A DNA stretch of 64,000 nt from a bacterium (GTDB taxonomy: Bacteria > UBA4055). The notes beneath the pieces were generated by a model. That model was not told the DNA's origin and did no database searches. It was given only the letters and a program-made list of their open reading frames with translations. The DNA lies in contig JAKQBN010000078.1 of the NCBI GenBank assembly GCA_029559475.1, positions 1-64,000 of the forward strand. Reading direction: 5' to 3'. Position numbers and translations under genes: made by a program. How positions within the stretch are numbered: the stretch's first letter is position 1; each line of letters starts with the position of its first letter. Of the stretch, positions 17,935-26,580 are shown one piece after another.

Positions 17935-18951
17935 TTATCTTCCTGTCTGTACAAGTCCTACTTTTCTATATACTTTGCTTAGGACTTTCCACGCTTTTTT
18001 CTGAGCGTTCGATGCTCCGTTCTTTAATACTGACTCCAGATAATCCTTATTATTCATCAATTCATCATGCTTCTCTTTGATCGGCCTTAACTTTTCTACT
18101 ACTATGTCCGCCAGATCTTTTTTAAAATCCCCGTAACCTCTGCCTTCATACATTTTTTCGATCTCGGGAACGCTTTTATCAGTTAAATTCGTATATATAG
18201 TTAATAGATTACGGATCCCGGCCTTTTCATCGCTGTCGGAATAGATGATCTCCGAACCTGAATCGGTTACCGCGCTTCTGATCCTTTTTGAAACCATTAC
18301 CGGATCGTCTATAAGCGCGATCCTGCCGGATTCTCCGGAATCTGATTTTCCCATTTTACTCAAAGGATTCTGGAGATCCATGATCCTCGCGCCTGTTTTC
18401 GGGATTATCGGTTCGGGGATAGTGAATGTATCAGAATACCTGAAATTGAATTTCATTGCGATGTCTCTTGTCAGTTCTACATGCTGTTTCTGATCCTCTC
18501 CTACAGGAACATAATCTGCGTTGTATAAAAGTATATCGGATGCCATAAGCACAGGATAAGTAAACAAACCGGCGTTTATATTCGCACCCGGCTTGGAAGA
18601 TTTATCTTTGAACTGCGTCATCCTGCTCAGATCGCCGAGTCCCGTCAAACACCCGAGTATCCACGAAAGCTCTGTGTGCCCTGTTACATGGGACTGAATA
18701 AAAAGATCGTTCTTTTCCGGATCAAGACCGACTGCTATATACTGCGCTATTATCGAAAGGGTCTTGTGCCTGAGTTCCTTCGGTTCCTGAGGAACCGTAA
18801 GCGCATGCAGATCAGCCACCATATAGAGAGTATCATAATCGTGCTGAAGTTTTACGAAATTATTCATCGCGCCTATCAGATTACCTATGGTAAGCTGCCC
18901 GGTGGGTTTAATTCCGCTTAATATTATTTTTTGCGCAGCTTTATCTTCCAT
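17935..18951 (-). CDS. trpS: Tryptophan--tRNA ligase
   Basis: Class I tryptophanyl-tRNA synthetase, 338 residues, the normal bacterial length. SGIKPTGQLTIGN carries the HIGH-equivalent, GDQKQH reads GEDQKQHVELTRD, and LSKMGKSD is the KMSKS loop with Gly replacing the first Ser. Other matches are MASDILLYNADYVPVGEDQ and HVTGHTELSWILGCLT. The ATG at 18951 starts at MEDKAAQKII; 27 more upstream codons are open but lack homology. Confidence 0.96.
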   Translation of the reverse strand: MEDKAAQKIILSGIKPTGQLTIGNLIGAMNNFVKLQHDYDTLYMVADLHALTVPQEPKELRHKTLSIIAQYIAVGLDPEKNDLFIQSHVTGHTELSWILGCLTGLGDLSRMTQFKDKSSKPGANINAGLFTYPVLMASDILLYNADYVPVGEDQKQHVELTRDIAMKFNFRYSDTFTIPEPIIPKTGARIMDLQNPLSKMGKSDSGESGRIALIDDPVMVSKRIRSAVTDSGSEIIYSDSDEKAGIRNLLTIYTNLTDKSVPEIEKMYEGRGYGDFKKDLADIVVEKLRPIKEKHDELMNNKDYLESVLKNGASNAQKKAWKVLSKVYRKVGLVQTGR

Positions 18952-18964
18952 ACTGATAATCCGG

Positions 18965-19777
18965 TTAGTTAAAACAAATAGTGTCTGAATAAAATACTGG
19001 TCCGTCTTTGCACACCAGATAATATCCGTCACCGTTTTTCTTTTTCACGGCGCATCCCTGGCAGACACCCATACCGCATGCCATAGGCGTTTCTAATGAC
19101 ACCTGGCATCTGCTGTTCATCTCCTGAACATATCCTGAAACCGCCTTCATCATCGGGTCGGGACCGACTACGAATATATCATATTTCTTCAGATCCTTCA
19201 GATTTTTATTATTTATTTCCGATTTAAGAAGCTGGAGAACATTTCCCTCGAAACCTGTAGATCCGTCGTCCGTTGCAATAAAAAGCTTTAAATTCTGATC
19301 TATGAAAAAGTCCAGATTAAAAAAATGGGTTTTGCTTCTGTTTCCCCATATAAGTGTAGTATTGCAGTCTTTATTTGAAAAATACTGCACCAGACTTTTT
19401 AGAGGCGCTATTCCGACCCCCCCGGCGATCAGAAGTTTTTCTTTTACGTTTGACGAAATGTCGAATCCGTTACCTAAAGGAGCCAGTATGTTTAAAGTTT
19501 TTTCAGTCTTAACAGCCTTTTTCAATATTTCTGTACCCCGGCCGACTATGTCGAATATGAATTCGAAACAGTCTTTATCAATATGAGATATTGCGAAAGG
19601 TCTTCTTAGAACCGGTGTTTTTTCTAATGCAGAACATATCTGAATATTTATGAACTGGCCGGGTTTTGCTGCGGAAGATATCTGTTCTGATCTTACAATG
19701 CATGAATATATCTTTGACGTTTCCTTTTTGTAAGAAACTATTTCCGCTTTTACTTCAAAATAATCAGCCTCTTTCAT
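18965..19777 (-). CDS. PyrK-like FAD/[2Fe-2S] electron-transfer protein
   Basis: A 270-residue flavoprotein like the electron-transfer subunit of dihydroorotate dehydrogenase B. The FAD-binding barrel shows PVLRRPFAIS and APLGNGFD, and the NAD domain has LIAGGVGIAPL and VVGPDPMM. The C-terminal cluster motif ACGMGVCQGCAV with a distal Cys in YYLVCKDGPVF supplies four ligands for [2Fe-2S]. No pyrD is adjacent; instead it overlaps apbE by 4 bp. It may serve PyrD encoded elsewhere or another NADH-linked flavoenzyme. Confidence 0.85.
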   Translation of the reverse strand: MKEADYFEVKAEIVSYKKETSKIYSCIVRSEQISSAAKPGQFINIQICSALEKTPVLRRPFAISHIDKDCFEFIFDIVGRGTEILKKAVKTEKTLNILAPLGNGFDISSNVKEKLLIAGGVGIAPLKSLVQYFSNKDCNTTLIWGNRSKTHFFNLDFFIDQNLKLFIATDDGSTGFEGNVLQLLKSEINNKNLKDLKKYDIFVVGPDPMMKAVSGYVQEMNSRCQVSLETPMACGMGVCQGCAVKKKNGDGYYLVCKDGPVFYSDTICFN

Positions 19778-20799
19778 TCTTCATTTCCGTTCATAGAATT
19801 TTTTCTTTTGTACTTTTCCAAATTGATCTCATCAGATAATATATCGCCGTTTTCATTGAAATAATAGATGATTCCGCTCAGATTATTTTTTTCAATAAAA
19901 TATCTGCCCTTTTCTCTTCCCATCACAAATACGGCCGTAGCGAAAGCATCGCTCATATAGGATTTTTCAGAAATTACGGAAGCGCTTATCATATCCGAAG
20001 TTCCGTAACCGTCAGAGGGATCTATTATATGGCAGTACCTTGTGTTCTCTTCTTCAAAATATTTTTCATAATCGCCTGAAGTTGAAATTGCTTTACCGGA
20101 GATATACAGAGTATCAATGACCTCTCCTTTCTTTCTGGGATGCCTTATACCGACTGTTTTGGGCGTTTCAGATCCTACAAGCACATCGCCTCCGACAGCT
20201 ACGATAAAATCATTTAGACCTTTAGAGATCAGGTATGTCCCGGTCGAATCTGCCGCATATCCTTTAGCTATTCCACCGAGACCGATTTTACACCTGTTGT
20301 CTGTTACAAGAACGGAATCATTGAAAAACCTGTACCTGTCGAAATTCGAAAAAATCAATACTTCTTTTATCTTGCAGCTGTCCGGTTTTGAAGGCGTCGA
20401 CGCCACAGTATTAAAACCCCATAATTCGACAACTGGCTGGATCGCTATGTCGAACGATCTGTCAGTGTATTTATAAATGTTTCCGGAAACGCTGAAAATT
20501 TTACGTAAGGACTTCGGAACTTCTTTTACAGCGTTTGCGTTGTCGTTGAATTTACTAAGTGTGGAACCGGGTTCATAGACATTCATTTCTGAATTAAAAT
20601 ATTTGAATATGTTTTCCGCTTCGTAAAGAATTTCTTTTACTTTTTCAACTTGTGATTCGCGAACGTTGAAAACAGTGATACTTACATCTGTAGAAAATTC
20701 CACAAATGAAACGGTCACTTTCTGCTTTTCGCTTTGAGTGCATGAATTAAGCAGGAGATACAGAACGAATGCAAATATTGATAATAATGTTTTTTTCAT
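19774..20799 (-). CDS. apbE: FAD:protein FMN transferase (lipoprotein)
   Basis: A 341-residue ApbE, which attaches FMN covalently to Thr or Ser of redox proteins such as RNF and NQR subunits. The signal ends LLLNSC, so it is a lipoprotein facing the periplasm. Family marks include FNSEMNVYEPGSTLSKFN, KIGLGGIAKGYAADS, VAVGGDVLVG, ISTSGDYEKYF, HIIDPSDGYG and MSDAFATAVFVMG. The 4-bp overlap with the PyrK-like gene suggests translational coupling, odd because the two act in different compartments. Confidence 0.93.
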   Translation of the reverse strand: MKKTLLSIFAFVLYLLLNSCTQSEKQKVTVSFVEFSTDVSITVFNVRESQVEKVKEILYEAENIFKYFNSEMNVYEPGSTLSKFNDNANAVKEVPKSLRKIFSVSGNIYKYTDRSFDIAIQPVVELWGFNTVASTPSKPDSCKIKEVLIFSNFDRYRFFNDSVLVTDNRCKIGLGGIAKGYAADSTGTYLISKGLNDFIVAVGGDVLVGSETPKTVGIRHPRKKGEVIDTLYISGKAISTSGDYEKYFEEENTRYCHIIDPSDGYGTSDMISASVISEKSYMSDAFATAVFVMGREKGRYFIEKNNLSGIIYYFNENGDILSDEINLEKYKRKNSMNGNEE

Positions 20800-20879
20800 C
20801 GGCTAAAAGTAAAATTTTCTGTCGCTAAACGCAAGTGAAAATTTGAAATATTTAATAAATAGAGAACGGGAACGGAGAC

Positions 20880-21641
20880 TTATTTCGCTTTTTTGTACAA
20901 TTTTTCTACTAGATAAGTTATCATCACATTGCCGTTTTCGTTCACACCTATCCTGATCATATCATCATTCTTAAAAAGCCATTTTGAGTAAAAAGGCACA
21001 GAACCGTTCTTCAAAGCCGTCAGTTTTATACTGTCAGATTTGTATGAGGACGGAAATTTATTTTTTTCGTATGCGGGTTTTCCGTAGAGTTTTGCAAGAT
21101 CCGCATTAACTTTATCATAAAGCTTAAAAACGCTTAACTTAGGATCATTCTTCAGAACTATCTGGCAGGCATATAATTTTTTTTCAGCGAAACTGAATTG
21201 CCACCTTTCTGCATTGTATCCAAGATATGTACCGTTATGATATTCGAGTATTCCATCTTCAGTTTCAACATATTTAAGATCTTTTCTGTTTCTAAGAGCT
21301 TCCTTTACTTTGATTCTTGAAGATGACCATTTAACTTTCATCAACTCAGGAAGGGCGGAATTCACTCTGTTCGGCTCAACTTTTACTTTGACTGTCTTTT
21401 TCTGGCTTTCCAGACACTTTTTCTGTATTCTCTGAACCTCCACTATTTCCTGCCACGTCTCTGTATATATCGAATTAAGATCGTCGTATCTGTTTCTGTC
21501 TATTCCCGGATCACACATTTTGTTTTTAACACTATTAAATTCGACCATCATAGAATCAATCTGTTTTTTATATTTTGCGCAGTCTTCCGCAATAACGGCA
21601 GTCAAAATCGCAAGAACAAGAATTATTAACAGATTTTTCAT
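20880..21641 (-). CDS. Secreted protein of unknown function
   Basis: A 253-residue protein with a signal peptide ending near VIAEDC at residue 20. Residues 20-80 are helical and likely coiled-coil; the rest is mixed, with SSRIKVKEALRNRKDLKYVE and ARLYGKP-like NADLAKLYGKPAYEKNK that recall small periplasmic proteins measuring codependent helices. Only three cysteines occur after the signal. I recognise no family. The ATG has AAGGAG six bases upstream. It is divergent from panB across a 183-bp gap. Confidence 0.7.
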   Translation of the reverse strand: MKNLLIILVLAILTAVIAEDCAKYKKQIDSMMVEFNSVKNKMCDPGIDRNRYDDLNSIYTETWQEIVEVQRIQKKCLESQKKTVKVKVEPNRVNSALPELMKVKWSSSRIKVKEALRNRKDLKYVETEDGILEYHNGTYLGYNAERWQFSFAEKKLYACQIVLKNDPKLSVFKLYDKVNADLAKLYGKPAYEKNKFPSSYKSDSIKLTALKNGSVPFYSKWLFKNDDMIRIGVNENGNVMITYLVEKLYKKAK

Positions 21642-21748
21642 TTCACTCCTTCATTATAAGTTAATCAGATTTCAGTCGGCAAATTTAAATATTGATTTTC
21701 TTTTTGTCAATAATTTGTTTTTGAAATATTTATTTATAAATTCTTGCC

Positions 21749-21777
21749 TTGCAATGATGAATATTTATCCTTATAAT
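21749..21777 (+). promoter_or_regulatory. Promoter of the pan-mur operon
   Basis: TTGCAA at 21749-21754 and a perfect TATAAT at 21772-21777 with a 17-base spacer. It lies 47 bases before the panB start and is the only strong promoter seen for the following eight genes. Confidence 0.75.
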
Positions 21778-21824
21778 TCAATTCTGTAGATATATGCCGT
21801 AAATCTAATTAAAAGAGGTGACGG

Positions 21825-22625
21825 ATGCGTAAAAGGATCAGCGTTTCTGACCTGATGAAATATAAATCACAGGGTAAAAAAATTACCGCACTCACAGCCT
21901 ACAGTTTTTATGATGCGAAGATAATTGATTCTACTCCGCTTGACATGATACTTGTAGGCGATTCCTTAGGAATGGTTTTTCAGGGCTGCAGCAGCACTAT
22001 CCCTGTAACTGTAGATCATATCATCTATCATTCGAGGATCGTAGTTCAATCTACTTCCGGTCCCGTCATTGTGGCTGACATGCCTTTCGGCAGTTTCCAG
22101 ATATCACCCGAGAAAGCTGTTGAGAATGCCTTAAGGATCGTAAAGGAATCCGGATGCAATGCTGTGAAACTCGAAGGCGGAAAGAATATAATTCCGGCTG
22201 TAGAACAAATTGTCGGATCAGGAGTACCTGTTTACGGGCATCTCGGATTAACGCCTCAGTCGATCAATCAGTTCGGAAGCTATGCCTTGAGAGCTAAACA
22301 TAAAGAAGAAGCCGAAACCCTGAAAGAGGATGCTCTTCTTCTGGAAAAAGCTGGAGTTAGCGGCATATTTCTGGAAAAGATCCCTGCGGATCTGGCGGGA
22401 GAAGTGAGCAGATCTCTCTGTGTCCCGACGATAGGAATAGGCGCAGGAGCGAATTGCGACGGTCAGGTTCTTGTCATCACGGACATTCTGGGATTCGACC
22501 CGGAACTCAAATTCAGATTTGTAAGAAAATACGCAGATCTGCACAGCGTGATCAAAAATGCCGTCGAAAATTACATAAAAGATGTTGTCAGCGGGACGTT
22601 CCCGAATGACAGCGAATCATATTAG
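21825..22625 (+). CDS. panB: 3-methyl-2-oxobutanoate hydroxymethyltransferase
   Basis: PanB, first step of pantothenate synthesis, transferring a hydroxymethyl group from methylene-tetrahydrofolate to ketoisovalerate. The 266 residues match the family. Motifs include LTAYSFYDAKI, LVGDSLGMVFQG (metal Asp), VADMPFGSF, VKLEGG, PVYGHLGLTPQS and IGIGAGANCDGQVLVI. AGAGGTGA precedes the ATG. First gene of the plus-strand operon; panC follows after 9 bp. Confidence 0.97.
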   Translation: MRKRISVSDLMKYKSQGKKITALTAYSFYDAKIIDSTPLDMILVGDSLGMVFQGCSSTIPVTVDHIIYHSRIVVQSTSGPVIVADMPFGSFQISPEKAVENALRIVKESGCNAVKLEGGKNIIPAVEQIVGSGVPVYGHLGLTPQSINQFGSYALRAKHKEEAETLKEDALLLEKAGVSGIFLEKIPADLAGEVSRSLCVPTIGIGAGANCDGQVLVITDILGFDPELKFRFVRKYADLHSVIKNAVENYIKDVVSGTFPNDSESY

Positions 22626-22634
22626 AAGGTGATT

Positions 22635-23480
22635 ATGCCGAAAATTCTGAAAAATATTTCCGATGTGAGAGATTTTACTAGCCTGTATAATCTTGTAAAC
22701 CGCAGGATCGGGTTCGTACCGACAATGGGATCTTTGCACGACGGACATCTCGAACTCGGTAGAAGAGCGCGAAAAGAGTGCGACTGCGTAATATATTCGA
22801 TATTTGTTAATCCCATCCAGTTCGGCCCGAAAGAGGATCTCGACAAATATCCCCGCGATCTTAAAGGCGATCTTGAAAAACTTGATTCAATAGGAACTGA
22901 TGCCGTTTTCTTTCCAGATGAATCGATAATGTATCCTGAAGGGTTCAGCACCTATATTGATGCCGGGGAAACAGCAAACATTCTGTGCGGCAGATCAAGA
23001 CCGGGTCATTTTAGAGGGGTAACAACGGTCGTTTGCAAACTTTTTAATATCGTTGGCTGCGATCAGGCTTACTTCGGAAAAAAAGATATGCAGCAGTTCA
23101 TTATCCTTAACAAAATGGTAAGAGACCTGAATATTCCCGTAGAACTTATAGGAGTGGATACGGTAAGAGAAAAAGACGGTCTTGCCATGAGCAGCAGGAA
23201 TTCGTATCTGAATAAAAAAGAGAGGGCTTCGGCTCCAGTTCTTTATAAAACATTAGGCTATATCAAAAAACATCTTTCCGAATTCGCGGGACAGGAAGAG
23301 GCGGTTCAAAAAGCAAAAGAGATGATATCCGAAGTAAAAGAGGCTGAAATAGACTATATAGAGATCCGGAATTTAAAAGATCTTTCAGAAGTGAAAAACT
23401 TCAGAAAGGAAAAACACGTTATGTTTCTGGCTGTAAAATTCGGCAAAACAAGACTCATAGACAATATTATACTCAATTAG
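22635..23480 (+). CDS. panC: Pantoate--beta-alanine ligase
   Basis: PanC joins pantoate and beta-alanine with ATP to give pantothenate. The 281 residues include GFVPTMGSLHDGHLEL (HIGH-like), FVNPIQFGPKEDLDKYPR, GRSRPGHFRGVTTVV, YFGKKDMQQF and LAMSSRNSYLN. The ATG at 22635 follows AGAAGG; a GTG 6 bp earlier would overlap the ribosome binding site. It forms the usual pair with panB; panD is not present here. Confidence 0.97.
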   Translation: MPKILKNISDVRDFTSLYNLVNRRIGFVPTMGSLHDGHLELGRRARKECDCVIYSIFVNPIQFGPKEDLDKYPRDLKGDLEKLDSIGTDAVFFPDESIMYPEGFSTYIDAGETANILCGRSRPGHFRGVTTVVCKLFNIVGCDQAYFGKKDMQQFIILNKMVRDLNIPVELIGVDTVREKDGLAMSSRNSYLNKKERASAPVLYKTLGYIKKHLSEFAGQEEAVQKAKEMISEVKEAEIDYIEIRNLKDLSEVKNFRKEKHVMFLAVKFGKTRLIDNIILN

Positions 23481-23491
23481 GGAGAATTTTA

Positions 23492-24229
23492 GTGAAAAAA
23501 CTGTATACGCTCATTCTGGCGGCGGGACTGGGAAAAAGAATGAAGTCCGATCTTCCCAAAGTAATACATAAAATAGACGATAAAGAACTTGTAAAATATG
23601 TGATAGATCAGGCAAAAAAGACAGGCTCGGACGAGATCTGGCTTGTAACCGGACACAAGGGCGAAATGGTAAGGGAAGCTACAAAAGATCTTAATGTGAA
23701 TTATGTTGAACAGAAAGAACAGCTTGGGACAGGACACGCCGTTATGCAGGCTGAGAAAGCTCTGGAAGGTAAAAAAGGCAATGTTCTTATTCTGTGCGGG
23801 GATGTTCCTCTCTTAAGACCCGAAACCCTTATATCGCTTCGAGATTATCATACTGCATCACAGTGTGTGGCTACAGTGCTCACGACCGAATTCGAAGATC
23901 CTTTCGGGTACGGAAGAATCATTAAGAACGCATCAGGCAATATTTTAAAGATCGTTGAAGAAAAAGATGCCTCTGACAATGAGAAAAAGATCAAAGAGAT
24001 AAATTCCGGTGTTTATGTAATTGATAAAGAAGAGCTGTTCGAGTCCTTAAAACACATTTCATCCGACAACGCCAGCAGAGAATATTATCTTACCGACGTG
24101 ATCGGAATTCTTACTTCGCAGAATAAAAAAGTAGGCACATATCTTGTTAAGGACAATACTGAAATTCAGGGGATCAACACTTTAGAACAACTTCAGCAGG
24201 CGGAAAGTATAATCAGATCAAGAAGATAA
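23492..24229 (+). CDS. Monofunctional GlmU-type N-acetylglucosamine-1-phosphate uridylyltransferase
   Basis: A 245-residue nucleotidyltransferase that matches only the N-terminal half of GlmU: LILAAGLGKRMKSDLPKVIHK, GTGHAVMQAE, LCGDVPLL, GYGRII, EEKDA, and NSGVYV. It ends at INTLEQLQQAE, exactly where the left-handed beta-helix acetyltransferase domain would start. So UDP-GlcNAc formation is predicted, with acetylation done elsewhere. The start is GTG with GGGAGAA upstream. It is 11 bp after panC and 11 bp before the next gene. Confidence 0.88.
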   Translation: MKKLYTLILAAGLGKRMKSDLPKVIHKIDDKELVKYVIDQAKKTGSDEIWLVTGHKGEMVREATKDLNVNYVEQKEQLGTGHAVMQAEKALEGKKGNVLILCGDVPLLRPETLISLRDYHTASQCVATVLTTEFEDPFGYGRIIKNASGNILKIVEEKDASDNEKKIKEINSGVYVIDKEELFESLKHISSDNASREYYLTDVIGILTSQNKKVGTYLVKDNTEIQGINTLEQLQQAESIIRSRR

Positions 24230-24240
24230 AGAGGTGATCT

Positions 24241-24699
24241 ATGAAGAAACTGATAATTCTAATAATAGCTGCGGTTTCACTAGTTTCCGCGCAGTACAGA
24301 GACGCTGAGTCCCGGCCTGACCCGAGACTTAAATTCTTATCCTCATCAGGAGGAGCCTTATTCGACATGTCGAAACTGTCTGTATCGCACAGTCTTTCCA
24401 TGAGCTATTTTAATACAGGATCCGGCTCGGTAATGCTGAATGAATATATCGCCGGGATCAATTATCAGATCTCCGATCCGCTTACGCTTAAACTCAACCT
24501 CGGTATGTCATATACCCCCTATTCATCCTTTTTACCCGCCGAAGAAAACAGTACGGATATTTATCTGAAGTCAGCTACACTGGATTACAGACCTAATGAT
24601 ACTTTCAGAATGAGAGTGGATTTCAGAACCGTAAGGCCTTCAGATTATATAAACGCTGATCCGTTCAGGCAGAATGATTATTTTAATGACAGCGAGTGA
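24241..24699 (+). CDS. Secreted, barrel-like envelope protein of unknown function
   Basis: A 152-residue protein with a signal peptide ending LVSAQ. Strands alternate through LSMSYFNTGSGSVML, LTLKLNLGMSYTP and FRMRVDFRTVRP, fitting a small outer-membrane or surface beta structure. It is too short for a full porin. I recognise no family. It is inside the pan-mur operon and its stop overlaps the next gene's start region, suggesting coupling to the LytR_C protein. Confidence 0.75.
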   Translation: MKKLIILIIAAVSLVSAQYRDAESRPDPRLKFLSSSGGALFDMSKLSVSHSLSMSYFNTGSGSVMLNEYIAGINYQISDPLTLKLNLGMSYTPYSSFLPAEENSTDIYLKSATLDYRPNDTFRMRVDFRTVRPSDYINADPFRQNDYFNDSE

Positions 24700-24701
24700 C
24701 A

Positions 24702-25229
24702 ATGCCGAGATTCAAGTTGAAAAAAGAAAGAAAAGAATCAGTTAAAGAAAACAACATACATTTGTGGATAATAATCAGTCTTCTTTTTTTTCAGACAATT
24801 TTTCTGCTCTATAAAAATATTGATTTCTTCAAAGATAAATTTGCCGTTGATCCTAACGCTTTGTATGAAGATGAAATCGTGAAAAAACAAACCGGATCAA
24901 CAGTCTCAGAGGCTGACTATCCAAAAGTCAGCCTGAAAGATGTAAGAATAAGCATTCTTAACGGCTGCGGCGCATCGGGAATAGCTTCATTATGGAAAGA
25001 AAAATTAAGAGGAATAGGCCTTGATGTGAGAGAGACGGGAAATACTGATAAAAGATACGCAAAAAGCGTCATTCTGAGCAGAACAGAAGACATGAAATAC
25101 GCAAAACAGCTTGCTAAAAGACTAGGCGTGGGAAGTGAAAATGTCGTTATGCAGCTCAACAAAGACCTCGTCGATATAGATCTTACTCTTATTGTCGGAT
25201 CCGATCATAAAGAACTCGAAAAGCGGTAA
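24702..25229 (+). CDS. Membrane-anchored LytR C-terminal domain protein
   Basis: A 175-residue protein with one transmembrane segment at about residues 20-38 (IIISLLFFQTIFLLY). The C-terminal 95 residues begin VRISILNGCGASGIASL and end VDIDLTLIVGSDHKEL, the LytR_C fold seen at the tail of some LytR-CpsA-Psr proteins. The catalytic LCP domain is missing. ATG at 24702 is preferred over GTG at 24696. The position just before the MurL-MurD2 pair fits a wall-related role. Confidence 0.8.
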   Translation: MPRFKLKKERKESVKENNIHLWIIISLLFFQTIFLLYKNIDFFKDKFAVDPNALYEDEIVKKQTGSTVSEADYPKVSLKDVRISILNGCGASGIASLWKEKLRGIGLDVRETGNTDKRYAKSVILSRTEDMKYAKQLAKRLGVGSENVVMQLNKDLVDIDLTLIVGSDHKELEKR

Positions 25230-25233
25230 AAGG

Positions 25234-26580
25234 ATGAATGAAAGATTTTCTGAACTTAGGACTAAATATCCTGAATTTATCTACGACAGCTTCTCGAAGG
25301 AATTTTCTGCTGACATCATCAAAGTAAAATACCGCTTTATCCAGTCTGAAAAAATAATTTTTGAACCTGAGCTTAGTTTCTTTTTGCCCCGCAAAAAGCT
25401 TTCAGATAAGAACCTTGATACCGTATTTTTCAATATCGGGATGATAGAACTTATCAGCTACTATAAAGCCTGCTGTTCGCCACTGATGACTGTCAAAGCC
25501 GGATACCTGAACCGTGAACAAAAGGAATTCTGGAAAAAGTTGTATTTTAACGGTCTCGGAGAATTTTTGTATATGAACCGTATAGAGACTTCTTCTGATG
25601 AGCTTTGTAGAATTGTTTGCGATTCAGGAAAAGTTCATGCCAAATCAGACGCAAATCTGACAGACGGCTGTTTAATACCTGTCGGCGGCGGTAAAGATTC
25701 GGTTGTCACGCTCGAAATTTTGAAAGAACTGGACTGTCTGCCTCTGATCTTGAATCCCAGAGAAGCATCCGTACAAACCGTTCAAAATTCAGGTTACAGA
25801 AACTTCTTTAAGATCGAAAGAAAGATAGATCCTAAGTTGCTTGAACTTAATAAAGCCGGCTATCTTAACGGACATACCCCGTTCTCTGCTCTTCTTGCCT
25901 TCGTATCTGCGACTGCAGGACTGATGACCGGAAGAAAGAACATCGTTCTCTCGAACGAGAACAGCGCCAGTATCGGCAATGTTATGTTTTCGGGTATCGA
26001 GATAAATCATCAATATTCGAAGTCGTTTGAAGCGGAAAAAGATCTGAACGATTATATCGCTGAGTACATTCACAGTGAAATAAACTATTTCAGCTTCTTA
26101 AGACCTCTGAACGAGCTGAAGATCGCGGAACTTTTTTCAAGATATGACAGGCACAGATCTACATTCAGAAGCTGCAATGCAGGAAGCAAGAACAACATAT
26201 GGTGCGGAAAATGCCCGAAATGTCTTTTTACTTATATAATTCTTTCGCCGTTTATTGACAGAATAGACCTAGTTTCAATTTTCGGTTCTGATCTTTTAAC
26301 AGACACAGCCCTTGAAAAAACGTTTGATGAACTTACCGGAGAAGCAGGGATCAAGCCCTTCGAATGCGTGGGAACAAAAGAGGAGGTTAATGCAGCCCTG
26401 GCTTTTACCCTTAAGAAATACGGCAATGAAAAACTGCCTTATCTTCTTGATATCTTTTATAATAGGAATTCGTTGAATATAAATAAATTTCTTAAGGAAT
26501 TTAATGCTATACTTAACGAATTTAATAACATGAACCTTCTCGACGATCACTTCAAAAAAATTCTGACGGATAATTTATGA
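25234..26580 (+). CDS. murL: MurL-like UDP-MurNAc-L-Ala-L-Glu epimerase
   Basis: A 448-residue protein that I assign to the MurL family, which epimerises the terminal L-Glu of UDP-MurNAc-L-Ala-L-Glu to D-Glu using ATP. The P-loop-like PVGGGKDSVVTLEIL is at residues 149-163, followed by TPFSALLAF, NENSASIGN and a C-terminal zinc-type set CNAGS...WCGKCPKCLF near residue 325. The gene overlaps the MurD-like gene by ATGA, the same pairing as murL-murD2 in Xanthomonas. The start has an AAAAGG that is very close, so it may shift. The call rests on motif recall plus context. Confidence 0.82.
   Translation: MNERFSELRTKYPEFIYDSFSKEFSADIIKVKYRFIQSEKIIFEPELSFFLPRKKLSDKNLDTVFFNIGMIELISYYKACCSPLMTVKAGYLNREQKEFWKKLYFNGLGEFLYMNRIETSSDELCRIVCDSGKVHAKSDANLTDGCLIPVGGGKDSVVTLEILKELDCLPLILNPREASVQTVQNSGYRNFFKIERKIDPKLLELNKAGYLNGHTPFSALLAFVSATAGLMTGRKNIVLSNENSASIGNVMFSGIEINHQYSKSFEAEKDLNDYIAEYIHSEINYFSFLRPLNELKIAELFSRYDRHRSTFRSCNAGSKNNIWCGKCPKCLFTYIILSPFIDRIDLVSIFGSDLLTDTALEKTFDELTGEAGIKPFECVGTKEEVNAALAFTLKKYGNEKLPYLLDIFYNRNSLNINKFLKEFNAILNEFNNMNLLDDHFKKILTDNL

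Noticed and set aside
22248-22544. Antisense ORF in panB
   Set aside because: Shadow of a well-conserved enzyme frame.
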